DNA of 64,000 nucleotides from Undibacterium sp049340185 (GCF_049340185.1 NZ_JBMPPC010000009.1:88100-152099); one strand, 5' to 3'. Numbered from the stretch's first letter, positions 1 through 9,583 are shown. A program made the numbers and translations. Notes: generated by a model not told the origin, from the sequence alone.

Positions 1-715
1 GGCTATTCCACGTCCAGAGATTAAATTCCGTCATGGTCGTCACCTTCGGTGTGTAACTACCGGGATCGATATCGTAGGCATTCAAGAGAAACACGAAATC
101 TCTATCCACTGCATCAATCAAAGCATGTTTTTCTTTAGGGTGAGTAATCCAGCAGCCCATCATTCCCATCGCCATTTGTACCATTTCATCCGCATGCGGG
201 TGATACATAAAAGTGCCCGGGCGACGGGCGATAAATTCATACACAAAGGTTTTGCCCGGAGGGATCGCGGGCTGCGTTAAGCCGCTGACACCGTCCATGC
301 CGTTTGGCAACCGCTGGCCATGCCAGTGGACGCTGGTGTGTTCCGGTAATTTGTTAGTGACAAAAATCCTGACACGATCACCTTCGACCACTTCAATCGT
401 CGGTCCCGGCGACTGTCCGTTATAGCCCCAGAGATGTGCCGTAAAACCCGGCGTCATTTCGCGTATAACTGGCTCTGCCACCAGGTGAAATTCTTTAACA
501 CCTTGATTCATACGCCATGGCAAAGTCCAACCGTTCAGAGTCAACACAGGATTGTATGGTCTGCCATTCTTCGGCATTAAAGGCGGCATCGACTCCGCAC
601 TCTGGTGACTGACAGCTTCAGGTAATGCAGCCATCGCTACGCGACTGACAGCAGTAGCGCTGGCAGCGGCAGTAATTGCACTCGCTACTTTAAAAAAATC
701 TCTTCTCGAAGTCAT
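1..715 (-). CDS. Multicopper oxidase, Tat-exported (5' part; cut by left edge)
   Basis: The first ~238 residues are visible and the frame stays open to the window edge. The N-terminus is a twin-arginine signal (SRRDFFK, then an Ala-rich stretch), so export of a folded, metal-loaded protein is expected. Two copper-ligand motifs are present: HWHG followed by QRLPNGMDGV, and YHPHADEMVQMAMGMMG, which corresponds to the second His-x-His pair of cupredoxin oxidases. Such periplasmic enzymes typically oxidise Cu(I) to Cu(II) in copper resistance. It lies 27 bases downstream of the outer-membrane channel gene, so the two are probably cotranscribed; RND pump genes may follow off the edge. The exact subfamily (CopA, CueO or other) cannot be decided from this fragment. 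Confidence 0.88.
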   Translation of the reverse strand, partial: MTSRRDFFKVASAITAAASATAVSRVAMAALPEAVSHQSAESMPPLMPKNGRPYNPVLTLNGWTLPWRMNQGVKEFHLVAEPVIREMTPGFTAHLWGYNGQSPGPTIEVVEGDRVRIFVTNKLPEHTSVHWHGQRLPNGMDGVSGLTQPAIPPGKTFVYEFIARRPGTFMYHPHADEMVQMAMGMMGCWITHPKEKHALIDAVDRDFVFLLNAYDIDPGSYTPKVTTMTEFNLWTWNS

Positions 716-742
716 AGTTATTCCTTATCTGCTCGCTAATCA

Positions 743-2173
743 CTAATGTGAGACCGGCTTGTCACCGGACTCGCTGCCGATGTTCTGGCCTGTGGTCATA
801 GAATTACCGCTGGATTTCCCTAACTTTGACATCTGCCAATCCGCTTGTGCAAACCAGAAATCTCTCGACGCCTCGATCGAGGCATTGACACTGGCGATCT
901 GCGAACGGGCATCCGCCAATAACTCGAAGACGCTGATCAACATGCCGTTATAACGCAACAGGTTTTCGTCTGAAATACGCTTCTTCAACGGTAAAACTTC
1001 ATCGCGATAGTGTTTCGCAATGGCATAGCTGGACTGATATTGCTGATATGACTGACGTAACTCCGCACGTGCCGCCAGAGCGATATCCGCAGTGCGATGA
1101 ATCGCCTGCATATATTGCGCCTCTGCTTTAGCCACTCTGGCAGTGCCCCAATCGAATAAAGGCAGTTCGATACTGATTTCGTAACCTGTCTGATTGCTTT
1201 GCTGACTTGTGCTACTTTTAACGGCACCGATTTCTAGTACATTGATAAATCGGGTGAATTTATTTAAACCCAAATTGTGCGCAAGTGCGTCGGTATTGGA
1301 AAGCGCCATCTGTACGTCCAGCCTCTGTGATAGTGCCTGCTGCATCTCTGCCGGTGTTTCCAGCACAGCAGGTAGCTCTGGCAAGCGTTCAGGCAACTTT
1401 AGGCTTATTCTCGTCATATCGAGGCCCAGTAACCGGTAGAAATTTTCACTGGCGCGGCTATGCGCCAGCGCAGCACGTTGTCTGTTCAATTCGGCGTCGG
1501 CATAAAAGCTTTGCTCTCTTGCTTGCTTTAACTGACTAAAATTACCGGCCTTTTGCATGCGCTGTGCCAGCTCGGCACCGGCCTGTGCAGCATCTTTAAC
1601 CTGCCCGGTATAGCTCAAGGTTTCGGTCGTGGTTAGCAAATTGAAATAAGCTTTTCGCGTCTCTGACGATAGCGAATATATCGCTTGCAGGATTGCCATT
1701 CTCGTTGCGTCAAAACGCCGCTGTTCAATTTTTCGTGTCTGCTGCATCGTCAACAGACGTACCAGATTGAAATGAATGCCGCGATCAATTTCAATCTCAT
1801 CACCACGATGTAATCTTGAGAAACTAAAACCAGGATTTGCCAGACGACCCGCCTGTACCAAGTCAGCTTCGGCAATACCGAGCTCATCAAAACTGGCTTG
1901 CAAACCGGGATTGTTCAGCAATGCGACCTGCACTGCCGTTTCTACCGACAACTCCTGCCGTAACAGGGCGTCTGTGTATTGCTGGATTCTGGATTGATCA
2001 GCATCGGATTTGTGCCAGACCACTTGTTTATCGAGTTGGGTACGGGCATTTTTTTCTAAAAACTCAAAACCACCATCAGAAGAAAACGTCGCACAACCAC
2101 TAAGCAATACCGTCGCTAATGAGATAGCGACGGACATTACCAACTTTCGCCTGAAAGCGAACAATGGAAACAT
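743..2173 (-). CDS. Outer-membrane efflux channel, TolC family (CusC/CzcC-like lipoprotein)
   Basis: The 476-residue protein has a lipoprotein signal (hydrophobic stretch ending LLSGC, lipobox Cys near residue 27). The rest is long, Ala/Gln/Leu-rich and helical with two internally similar halves, as in outer-membrane efflux proteins. Features typical of the metal-efflux branch are the early segment ETAVQVALLNNPGLQASFDE and the repeated-half segment ELPLFDWGTARVAKAEAQY. It would form the outer-membrane exit duct of a tripartite RND pump for copper or for zinc/cobalt/cadmium. The small His/Cys-rich gene is upstream and the copper oxidase downstream, which favours a metal-resistance role over drug efflux. 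The metal cannot be read from this subunit. Confidence 0.88.
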   Translation of the reverse strand: MFPLFAFRRKLVMSVAISLATVLLSGCATFSSDGGFEFLEKNARTQLDKQVVWHKSDADQSRIQQYTDALLRQELSVETAVQVALLNNPGLQASFDELGIAEADLVQAGRLANPGFSFSRLHRGDEIEIDRGIHFNLVRLLTMQQTRKIEQRRFDATRMAILQAIYSLSSETRKAYFNLLTTTETLSYTGQVKDAAQAGAELAQRMQKAGNFSQLKQAREQSFYADAELNRQRAALAHSRASENFYRLLGLDMTRISLKLPERLPELPAVLETPAEMQQALSQRLDVQMALSNTDALAHNLGLNKFTRFINVLEIGAVKSSTSQQSNQTGYEISIELPLFDWGTARVAKAEAQYMQAIHRTADIALAARAELRQSYQQYQSSYAIAKHYRDEVLPLKKRISDENLLRYNGMLISVFELLADARSQIASVNASIEASRDFWFAQADWQMSKLGKSSGNSMTTGQNIGSESGDKPVSH

Positions 2174-2249
2174 GAAAACCTCACATCAAACTGTGTAGAA
2201 GGACGCGGAGACTACAAAAATCTCAGCGGATTGTGATCACAATAAACAG

Positions 2250-2621
2250 TCAGGATAGCCGGGGCGGCGGATGAGGATGGTCGGCAATAAAGCCCGTATA
2301 TGAAAGAAACGCAGTGGGAAGATAGTTCGCAGGCTGGCGCTCTACGTTCAGCAAGCGCTGCGCTGGCATTAATACCGCAGCGATGCAGCAATCGGCGCAG
2401 GTACTGCACTTACCCAGATCCGTATGAGCATGTTGATGCTGTGTTTGGGTAGATCCGGCCTCCACATGATGTTGATGCCCCGACGATGCAATGACACGGC
2501 TGGCCTGATTGGCCTGGTGATGGCGGCTATTACACAACAGCATAGACGTCGCGGCGAAGCTCTGAAAAGGAATCGCCAGCATCATCAAGCACACAAGAAC
2601 TGTTTTGAGTAATTTCGCCAT
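2250..2621 (-). CDS. Small periplasmic His/Cys-rich metal-binding protein (CzcI-like)
   Basis: This 123-residue protein has a clear Sec signal (MAKLLKTVLVCLMMLAIPF, cleavage after SFA). The mature part is rich in potential metal ligands: HHQ, HQHH, QHQHAH and a CSTCADCC cluster, then an 'AVLMP' stretch and a proline-rich tail with HPHPPP. Its size, ligand composition and position just ahead of an RND outer-membrane factor resemble CzcI of Cupriavidus and related DUF2946-type proteins, which are first genes of metal-efflux operons. The family assignment rests on composition and context only. Function is inferred to be metal binding or modulation of efflux-gene induction in the periplasm. Confidence 0.68.
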   Translation of the reverse strand: MAKLLKTVLVCLMMLAIPFQSFAATSMLLCNSRHHQANQASRVIASSGHQHHVEAGSTQTQHQHAHTDLGKCSTCADCCIAAVLMPAQRLLNVERQPANYLPTAFLSYTGFIADHPHPPPRLS

Positions 2622-2703
2622 AACCAGATTTTAACGCAAATACCGTCATCGCCGGTCAGTTCCCATGAAGACTCGTTGACATGGCACAAATCTGAATTTT
2701 TGT

Positions 2704-3927
2704 TTATTCATAACGCAGACAATCCACCGGCAATAATCTGGACGCACGTCTTGCTGGGTAAAATCCAAAAAAGATACCGACAAAACTGGCAAAACCGCAT
2801 GCGACGATCATTGCGCCGACACCAATTTCCACATCGAGTTTGCCGGTCGATGTAATCGCCGCCGCGCCTGCACTCGCAAGCAGAATACCGATTACACCGC
2901 CGACTAAACAGATTACGACCGCCTCGGTCAGGAACTGCAATAACACATCGCGTGGCTTGGCACCGATTGCCATGCGGATACCGATTTCACGGGTACGTTC
3001 CGTGACCGATACCAGCATGATGTTCATGATGCCGATACCGCCAACAATCAATGAAATCGCGCCGATAGCTCCTAGCATCGCTGCTAAACCTGCACTGATT
3101 TTTGCGCCGGTCTCGGCAATTGATGCCAAATTGTCGATACGAAAATCATCGACCTGATCAGCGCGAATGCGATGGCGGTCACGCAGCATATCTTTGATGT
3201 CATCTTCCGCATCTTTCATACCTTTATCACTTTTTCCCTGCACCACAACATAGTGCACATTACGTGGAAAAGGACTACGCATCAGTGTTGCCCTCGCTGA
3301 AGTAATCGGTACCAGTACCATCTCGCCGAGATCCCCGCCATCAAACATGCGCCCCTCACCTTGCAAGACGCCGACCACCTGAAACGGCACATTATCGATG
3401 CGGACAAACTGACCAATCGGGTTGGTTTTATAGAAAAATTGTTCCGCGAGTTTTTTGCCGATAATCACCATACGGGCGGCGCCCCGGATATCGGATTCGC
3501 TAAAATAATTTCCCTGATCGACTTTCCAGTTGCGGACTTTGAACATCTCAGGCGTGATACCAAGCACAGCATTATTCGTGTTGTCGTTACCAACCGCAAT
3601 CTGGAAAAAACCCTGTAAAGCCGGTGCCGCACCGTTCAGGCTTTGCAAATCGTTTAATGCCAGTGCATCTTCTACCGACAACGATGGCGCGGTACCAGTA
3701 CGCGCCCGTACTCCTTGTGTCCGGTTAGCCCCGGGAGAAATAATCATTAAATTACTACCCAGTACCTCAAGCTCTTTGGCAATGAACTTCTTGGCGCTCT
3801 CACCGACCGCCAGCATCATGACAACAGAGGTAATGCCAATAATAATGCCGAGCATGGTCAGCGACGTGCGCAAGCGATTTGCATTCATTGAGCGGAATGC
3901 TTCAATAAATACCTGAAGAAAATTCAT
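2704..3927 (-). CDS. MacB-type ABC transporter permease (FtsX/MacB core)
   Basis: The 407 residues show the MacB layout: an N-terminal transmembrane helix after MNANRLRTSLTMLGIIIG, a large periplasmic domain (roughly residues 50-270), then three C-terminal membrane helices with the FtsX-family segment GGIGIMNIMLVSVTERTREI. E. coli MacB carries the ATPase on the same chain; here it is a separate upstream gene overlapping by 4 bases (ATGA), so the two are translationally coupled. With the adaptor gene upstream this makes a complete MacA-MacB-type exporter that would use a TolC-like channel to export peptides, siderophores, macrolides or lipid-like substrates. The substrate is unknown. Confidence 0.93.
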   Translation of the reverse strand: MNFLQVFIEAFRSMNANRLRTSLTMLGIIIGITSVVMMLAVGESAKKFIAKELEVLGSNLMIISPGANRTQGVRARTGTAPSLSVEDALALNDLQSLNGAAPALQGFFQIAVGNDNTNNAVLGITPEMFKVRNWKVDQGNYFSESDIRGAARMVIIGKKLAEQFFYKTNPIGQFVRIDNVPFQVVGVLQGEGRMFDGGDLGEMVLVPITSARATLMRSPFPRNVHYVVVQGKSDKGMKDAEDDIKDMLRDRHRIRADQVDDFRIDNLASIAETGAKISAGLAAMLGAIGAISLIVGGIGIMNIMLVSVTERTREIGIRMAIGAKPRDVLLQFLTEAVVICLVGGVIGILLASAGAAAITSTGKLDVEIGVGAMIVACGFASFVGIFFGFYPARRASRLLPVDCLRYE

Positions 3928-4745
3928 ACCTGTACCCCGCTTAATCCTTGTTGCAGGCTAGCCAGCGCGTGTGCTTCATGGCTTTGCACCAGCTGTTGCA
4001 AACCCTCGGCAGACGGGCCGTCGTATAAGACATGACCGTCTTTTAAGCGCACCAGGCGCTTGCTATAGGTCGCGATATCAGGCTCATGGGTGACCAGTAA
4101 AATCGTGATACCACGCTCCGCATTTAACTGCTGCAAAGACCGCATGATCTCAACACTAGTCTGGGTATCCAGATTGCCGGTCGGCTCGTCTGCCAGGATC
4201 AAAGGCGGATCGCCAACCAGTGCACGGGCAATCGCTACCCGTTGTTGCTGTCCGCCGGATAGCTGATTCGGCAAACGTTTCGCCAAGTCTTTTAATCCCA
4301 CCCGCTCCAGTTCAACCAATGCTTTTTTATAAGCCTTATCACGCGAAACTCCGGCGTAAATCAGGGGCAAGGCAACATTCTCCGCGACACTCATGCGCTT
4401 GATCAGATTAAAACTCTGAAATACAAAACCAATCGTACGGTTGCGTATCGTCGCCAGCTGGCTGCGTGAAAGCGTCAAGGTATCGACGCCATTGAGCAGA
4501 TACGTGCCGCCGGTCGCCTGATCGAGACAGCCCAGAATATTCATCAGCGTCGATTTACCAGAGCCGGATTGCCCCATGACGGCGAGGAAGTCGCCGCGAG
4601 GCACCAGCAGATCGATGCCGTGCAGAACCTGGGTTTCGATACCGCCGGAAAAATAGCTCTTGGTAACCTGATGGATATCAATCAGTGTCTTTGGCATGTC
4701 ACTGGACGCATTGAGTGCATTGGAGGCAGTCATAGTGCTGCCCAT
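3924..4745 (-). CDS. MacB-type ABC transporter ATP-binding protein
   Basis: ABC ATPase of the MacB/LolD family, 273 residues. Walker A (GQSGSGKST) is near residues 58-66, the signature LSGGQQQR follows, and Walker B is LILADEPTGNLD with the H-loop in VTHE. The segment TIRNRTIGFVFQSFNLI is typical of MacB/LolD. The start overlaps the stop of the adaptor gene in TAATG, and the stop overlaps the permease start in ATGA, so all three cistrons are translationally coupled. It powers export by the split MacB transporter. The C-terminal ~45 residues beyond the core are a short extension without a recognised motif. Confidence 0.93.
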   Translation of the reverse strand: MGSTMTASNALNASSDMPKTLIDIHQVTKSYFSGGIETQVLHGIDLLVPRGDFLAVMGQSGSGKSTLMNILGCLDQATGGTYLLNGVDTLTLSRSQLATIRNRTIGFVFQSFNLIKRMSVAENVALPLIYAGVSRDKAYKKALVELERVGLKDLAKRLPNQLSGGQQQRVAIARALVGDPPLILADEPTGNLDTQTSVEIMRSLQQLNAERGITILLVTHEPDIATYSKRLVRLKDGHVLYDGPSAEGLQQLVQSHEAHALASLQQGLSGVQV

Positions 4746-5992
4746 TAGCGAGCGCTGGTGCTGGCATTGTCTAGTGCGCGGATGACGACTTTATCGCCGA
4801 GTTTCAGATCGCCGGACAGTACCTCGGTATAACGAAAATTAGACAATCCAATCTTGATATCGACAGGTTTTGCCTTGTTTTTCTCATCCAGAACAAATAT
4901 TTTAAACGAACGCGTCATCTCGCTTTTACTGCGGAACGCAATATCATCATCGGCTTCGGGATAAGGGACCGCATTGGCACTGGCTGACGCGGATGCATTC
5001 TCGGTACCGGATTTTTTTGCTGCCTCTTTTTTCGCTTTTTCTTCTTTGGCGATCTCTTCGTCACTCAATTTAAAGCGCAATGCGGCGGTCGGAATACGTA
5101 AGACATTCTGGCGATTGCCGACGACCAGGCGAACCTGAGCCGTCATCCCGGGCTTCAGTAACTCGTCCTTATTATCAACATCGAGCACCACATTGTAGGT
5201 GACGACGTTCTGCTGCACGTTGGCCGCAAGACGGAACTGACGCAAGCTGGCTTCAAATTCGCGATCAGGATACGCGTCGACGACAAAGCGTGCAGGCTGA
5301 CCGTCTTTCAAGGCGCCGACATCGGCCTCAGAGACACTGGTATCGATCTGCATCTTGGTCAGATCACGGGCGATCTGGAACAGATTGGGCGTCTGGAATG
5401 ACGCAGCAACAGTCTGTCCCATGTCAATCGTCCGTTTAATAATCACGCCGTCGATCGGCGAGCGAATCACGCTGTTGTTGTAATCTGCCTGTACCCGGTC
5501 GAGCTGGGCTTTGGCGAGTTTGATATTGGCGTCGGCAACTTCGACTTCGCGCTTGGCCTGATCCAGCACACTGCCAGAAATATAGTTTTGCGTGACCAGC
5601 TTCTGATTGCGCTCAAAATTCGCGACTGCCAGGCGTTTCGACGACTCTGCGGATGCCAGACTTGCTTCACTTTGCTTGATCTGTGCATTAAAAATAGTCG
5701 GATCGAGTTTCAGCAACACCTGACCTTTTTTGACCCGGTCGTTAAAATCAGCATTCAACTCAACGACCGTGCCGGAGACTTGCGAACCGACGTTGATCAG
5801 CGCGACCGGATTTAAAGTGCCGCTAGCGGTCACCGTTTGCGTGATGTTGCCCTTATCAACGATGGCAGTTTTAAACTTAGGCTCGTCTTCCTTGTTTGAT
5901 TTTTGATTTTTCTGGTAGTAGCTGCCAGCCGCGCCGGCCAAGACCACAATACCAACAGCCCAAGCAACTCGTTTTTTAGTAAAGAATGTCAT
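4745..5992 (-). CDS. MacA-like periplasmic adaptor (membrane fusion protein)
   Basis: About 415 residues from the ATG at 5992; an in-frame TTG five codons earlier has no better ribosome site. There is one N-terminal membrane anchor (VAWAVGIVVLAGAAG), a lipoyl-like half (GTLNPVALINVGSQVSGTV), a coiled-coil hairpin (roughly residues 100-190), the second lipoyl half with SPIDGVIIKRTIDMGQTVA, and a beta-barrel domain. A Lys/Glu/Ala-Ser-rich insert (KEEKAKKEAAKKSG, then ENASASASANAV) lies near residues 320-350 and is probably a flexible linker. The protein links the MacB permease to an outer-membrane channel. It is the first gene of the exporter operon. Confidence 0.92.
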   Translation of the reverse strand: MTFFTKKRVAWAVGIVVLAGAAGSYYQKNQKSNKEDEPKFKTAIVDKGNITQTVTASGTLNPVALINVGSQVSGTVVELNADFNDRVKKGQVLLKLDPTIFNAQIKQSEASLASAESSKRLAVANFERNQKLVTQNYISGSVLDQAKREVEVADANIKLAKAQLDRVQADYNNSVIRSPIDGVIIKRTIDMGQTVAASFQTPNLFQIARDLTKMQIDTSVSEADVGALKDGQPARFVVDAYPDREFEASLRQFRLAANVQQNVVTYNVVLDVDNKDELLKPGMTAQVRLVVGNRQNVLRIPTAALRFKLSDEEIAKEEKAKKEAAKKSGTENASASASANAVPYPEADDDIAFRSKSEMTRSFKIFVLDEKNKAKPVDIKIGLSNFRYTEVLSGDLKLGDKVVIRALDNASTSAR

Positions 5993-6070
5993 CGCAAGAT
6001 CAATCAAAAAGGTAAAAAATCAGTGGAAAATCGGAACTCAGGTATAGCCGGAAGAATACTGTTTGACCAA

Positions 6071-7639
6071 TTATTGACTATTTCGTTCAATCCGCATCAA
6101 CCATGCAAAGCCCAATAACAATAGCACCGCAACAAGCGGTATCAGCCCTATCCAGCCATACTGCATGCTGAAATAAACAGTCGCAGCCCATGACATCGCA
6201 CTGAAGGCTTCAAGCACACTTGCCAACCAGTTCCCTTGTCCGCGTTTATTGAATTGTGCTCTGGAGCCAGGCTTGGCCAGCCATAAATTCAGCATGGCGA
6301 TATTTGTCATTGCAGCGAACGCAGCGATTGTTAACATCAGTCCGTTCAGTGGCGCCTGCACTCCAAGCCAGAGTAAAAATGGCGCAATCAGTATCAGCAA
6401 AGGAATCACTGCCGCGGTGACCTTGGCGTTGCGGATAGTCCGCTGACTGCCGGGTGCAGACATAAGCAAATCCGGTGCGTCCTCCGCAGAGACCATGACC
6501 CAGATCAACGATCCTGCTAACGATGCGCCGATAAAAATCACCATCGCCGCAGTAGCGGGCAAGACTGTACCGTTTTTGTACGCGATAAAAAACATCGGCA
6601 TCAGGTACAGTAATTGCAGCAAGACTTGAGAAATCAACTGCGGATCGCGCAGGATCATGCGCCATTCTTTTACAACGACGGTGCGCCATAATCCTGACTT
6701 GAACTGATGCTGAGCGCCTTTGCGCTTGCCGCCATTACGTGCGTGTGCCGTGACCGATGCCGCACTGACGCCGCCTGCCTGCTGTACACCTCGTACAAAA
6801 AAATCATGTGTCAAGTATGTCGTCAGCTTGAAACAAGCAAAGCCGAAGCCCGCCATGACCAGCACAGCCCAAGGTGAACCGAACAAAGCATGTGCAGGTA
6901 ACCAGACCACGCTCTGCTCACTCAGCAAGCGACCAGGTTCCAGTAGTGGCTGAATCTGAGCAAAAACTTTTTGACGCCAGGCGATATCCAGATGATTCAT
7001 CAACTGGATGATCAGAAAAATTGACGCACCAGTCGCCGCCCCCAGCAACTGCGCCGCAACCAGCGTGCGGCGCACGCCTAGCCATCGCACCAGGCTTAAG
7101 GTCAGCATCATGGATAAGGATGAGGCGATCAAAGCCATACTCACGATGACCGGATAAACGCCCAGATAGCGTGGCTGTCCCAGAATCAAGCCCACATGGG
7201 CAATCGGTGTCAAAATCAGTAAAAACAACATCGCCACACCAATCACAATGCCAGTCAGCCTGACCGTGAAAATCGTCTCCGATGCCAGCGGCGAAGACAA
7301 GAGCAAGTCCAGATCGCCGCGCTCAAACAAGGCCCGTACGCTACGGTTCAGACCAAAGGAAAGCATGAAGGTAAATATCACAAACAGTGCGGCACCCGCC
7401 CCCATCATGATCATCGCAGGCGGTTCGGTGCTGAGTACCGGCATTTTGCGCATCACCAGCCAGACGACGGTATGCACCAGCAAAAACATCGCAATGATGA
7501 GGAGTTTGCTCATCAGTGACATACCGCGTTTGCGCCTTTTGCCAGACTTGCTCTCCCCCATATCATAAAAAAACAAACGTATTTCATGCGCCAGCAGCCA
7601 GGCGGCGCTTCCCTCTTTCAATTGGAGCAGGCCCGCCAT
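6071..7639 (-). CDS. ABC-2 type transporter permease (large, exporter)
   Basis: The 522 residues are strongly hydrophobic, with about ten to twelve predicted membrane segments, a basic cytoplasmic N-terminal stretch (SGKRRKRG) and a cytoplasmic loop around residues 290-330 rich in Lys/Arg. No enzyme motif was seen. Its start overlaps the stop of the ATPase gene (TAATG), so the two form an exporter pair. Large two-gene ABC-2 exporters of this kind move lipids, peptides or antibiotics; nothing here names the substrate. It lies directly upstream of macA on the same strand (gap ~78 bases), so the two exporters may share a transcript. Confidence 0.85.
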   Translation of the reverse strand: MAGLLQLKEGSAAWLLAHEIRLFFYDMGESKSGKRRKRGMSLMSKLLIIAMFLLVHTVVWLVMRKMPVLSTEPPAMIMMGAGAALFVIFTFMLSFGLNRSVRALFERGDLDLLLSSPLASETIFTVRLTGIVIGVAMLFLLILTPIAHVGLILGQPRYLGVYPVIVSMALIASSLSMMLTLSLVRWLGVRRTLVAAQLLGAATGASIFLIIQLMNHLDIAWRQKVFAQIQPLLEPGRLLSEQSVVWLPAHALFGSPWAVLVMAGFGFACFKLTTYLTHDFFVRGVQQAGGVSAASVTAHARNGGKRKGAQHQFKSGLWRTVVVKEWRMILRDPQLISQVLLQLLYLMPMFFIAYKNGTVLPATAAMVIFIGASLAGSLIWVMVSAEDAPDLLMSAPGSQRTIRNAKVTAAVIPLLILIAPFLLWLGVQAPLNGLMLTIAAFAAMTNIAMLNLWLAKPGSRAQFNKRGQGNWLASVLEAFSAMSWAATVYFSMQYGWIGLIPLVAVLLLLGFAWLMRIERNSQ

Positions 7640-8385
7640 TATGTCGGCTCCGTGAGTTGCAGGAAAACGTCCTCCAGTGTCGTCGCACCGTGACTGGTCT
7701 GGCTACGCAGCTCGTCGAGAGTACCCTCGGCGATTAATTTGCCGTTTTGAATAATCCCTATTCGCTCGGCCAGACGCTCTGCCACGTCGAGAATATGCGT
7801 GGTCAGGATGACCGTGCCACCGGCCTGCACATGCCGCAGCAATAAATCCTTGACCTGGCGCGCAGCGGCAGCGTCCAGTCCGGTCAATGGCTCATCGAGG
7901 ATAATCAGTTCCGGCGAATGAATCAGCGCACCGGCCAGTGCGAGTTTTTGTTTCATGCCACGCGAGAACCCTTCGGTCAGTTCATCCGCATGTTTGCTGA
8001 GATCAAGCCAGTCGAGTAATTCCTGCGCTTTGGTTTGTGCAATTTGCGCAGGCATTCCCCACAAACCCGCGACGAACTCCAGATATTCAAATGGCTTGAG
8101 CTTGTTGTACAGCATGGGATCGTCAGGCAAGTAGGCGAGCTTTTGCTTGGCCACATGGGGCTCACTGGCGAGATCGGTACCCAGTATCCGGATGCTGCCC
8201 GAGTCCGGTGCCAGCAGACCCGCCACCATGCGCAAAGTCGTCGTCTTACCCGCGCCATTCGGCCCCAGCAAGGCATACAGCTCGCCGCGCCGGACTTGCA
8301 GATTCAGTTGATCGACCGCAGGACGGCCAAATTGCTTGCTCAGTCCGCTGAGTTCTAGCGCCGGAGTGGTCGGTGTCAAGTTCAT
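7639..8385 (-). CDS. ABC transporter ATP-binding protein (ABC-2 exporter, CcmA-like)
   Basis: 248 residues from the ATG at 8385; a TTG 15 codons earlier is less likely. Walker A is GPNGAGKTT, the signature is FSRGMKQKLALAGAL (the 'SRGMKQ' form typical of CcmA/ABC-2 exporters), Walker B is LIILDEPLTGLD and the H-loop is TTHI. It energises the permease encoded immediately downstream. It is divergent from the carboxypeptidase gene, and the ~150-base intergenic region should hold both promoters. The substrate cannot be inferred. Confidence 0.9.
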   Translation of the reverse strand: MNLTPTTPALELSGLSKQFGRPAVDQLNLQVRRGELYALLGPNGAGKTTTLRMVAGLLAPDSGSIRILGTDLASEPHVAKQKLAYLPDDPMLYNKLKPFEYLEFVAGLWGMPAQIAQTKAQELLDWLDLSKHADELTEGFSRGMKQKLALAGALIHSPELIILDEPLTGLDAAAARQVKDLLLRHVQAGGTVILTTHILDVAERLAERIGIIQNGKLIAEGTLDELRSQTSHGATTLEDVFLQLTEPT

Positions 8386-8539
8386 TTTTATTTGCTTTTT
8401 TGGAAATAATGAATCTATTATATTTTCCAAAAGGGAATTTTTTGTTGTCTGTCGGTTTTATTTTTCATCGGCTCGGATTTTCGATTGGAAAATCCGGATC
8501 AAGGTATTCGCCTTGCGTTCTTGATGTGACTCTACTAGC

Positions 8540-9583
8540 ATGGGCGGGTCTCTTTACTCACCCGACCTCGCCATGGCCGCTTTACCAGAACTGCAGGAAC
8601 TGGAACGTATATTGGAATTAGGTCGCGGCCATCTGGAAGCAGAAGTGGTCTGCGAAGTCAGTGCGGCTCATCAACGTTTTCCGGTCTATCAGATCTGCCT
8701 GGGCAATCCTGATCCCGCGTTGCCGGCGATCGGTTTTTTTGGTGGCATTCATGGTCTTGAGAGAATCGGCACGCAAGTCCTGCTGAGTTTTTTGCGTGGA
8801 TTATTGACACGGCTGACGTGGGATAAAAGCCTGCATCACCTGTTGCAAGATGTGCGGCTGGTATTTATGCCGCTGATTAATCCCGGCGGCATGTGGCAGT
8901 CTACCCGCTGCAATCCGCAAGGTGTCGACCTGATGCGCAATGCACCGGTCAATGCCGAAGGTAAGGTTCCCTTTTTGGTGGGCGGTCATCGGATCAGCCG
9001 GCATCTCCCCTGGTATCGCGGTGCCGCCGATGCCGGAATGGAAGTCGAAAATCAGGCGCTATGTCAGGTTGTACAAAAAGAGTTGCTGGGCCGCTCGTTC
9101 AGCATGGCGATTGATTGTCATTCGGGTTTTGGGCTGCGTGACCGGATCTGGTTTCCGCATGCACATGATGTTCATCCGATTCCGCATCTGGCGGATATTT
9201 TGTCGCTGGAAGAATTATTTCAGCAAACACATCCGAATCATCACTACCTATTTGAACCGCAAAGCCTGCAATATCAGACGCATGGTGATGTCTGGGATTA
9301 TCTGTATCTGCAATCACAGCAGCATCATGGCAATACTTTTTTACCACTCACACTGGAGATGGGATCGTGGTTGTGGGTGAAAAAGAATCCACGTCAATTA
9401 TTCTCACGTCACGGTATGTTCAATCCGATTGCGGAACATCGCTTGCAACGGGTATTGCGCCGTCATAATTCCTGGCTGGATTTCTTAATGCGCGCGACCT
9501 GCGGGCATCAGCAGTGGCTGGCACAGGGGCCAAGCCGTCTGCGCCTGCAAGAACGTGCCGTCGCCCGCTGGTATCGGCCATGA
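8540..9583 (+). CDS. M14-family zinc carboxypeptidase (cytoplasmic)
   Basis: 347 residues with the M14 metallocarboxypeptidase ligands: GGIHGLERIG supplies the first zinc His and Glu (HxxE), AIDCHSGFG the third zinc His, and LTLEMGS near the C-terminal third the catalytic Glu. No signal peptide is visible, so it should act in the cytoplasm, perhaps as a deacylase or peptidase on small substrates like the AstE/DUF2817 branches. The start is uncertain; Met at 8573 is an alternative. The stop codon overlaps the ATG of the following alpha/beta hydrolase (ATGA at 9580-9583), so the two proteins are probably made together and act in one process. Confidence 0.82.
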   Translation: MGGSLYSPDLAMAALPELQELERILELGRGHLEAEVVCEVSAAHQRFPVYQICLGNPDPALPAIGFFGGIHGLERIGTQVLLSFLRGLLTRLTWDKSLHHLLQDVRLVFMPLINPGGMWQSTRCNPQGVDLMRNAPVNAEGKVPFLVGGHRISRHLPWYRGAADAGMEVENQALCQVVQKELLGRSFSMAIDCHSGFGLRDRIWFPHAHDVHPIPHLADILSLEELFQQTHPNHHYLFEPQSLQYQTHGDVWDYLYLQSQQHHGNTFLPLTLEMGSWLWVKKNPRQLFSRHGMFNPIAEHRLQRVLRRHNSWLDFLMRATCGHQQWLAQGPSRLRLQERAVARWYRP

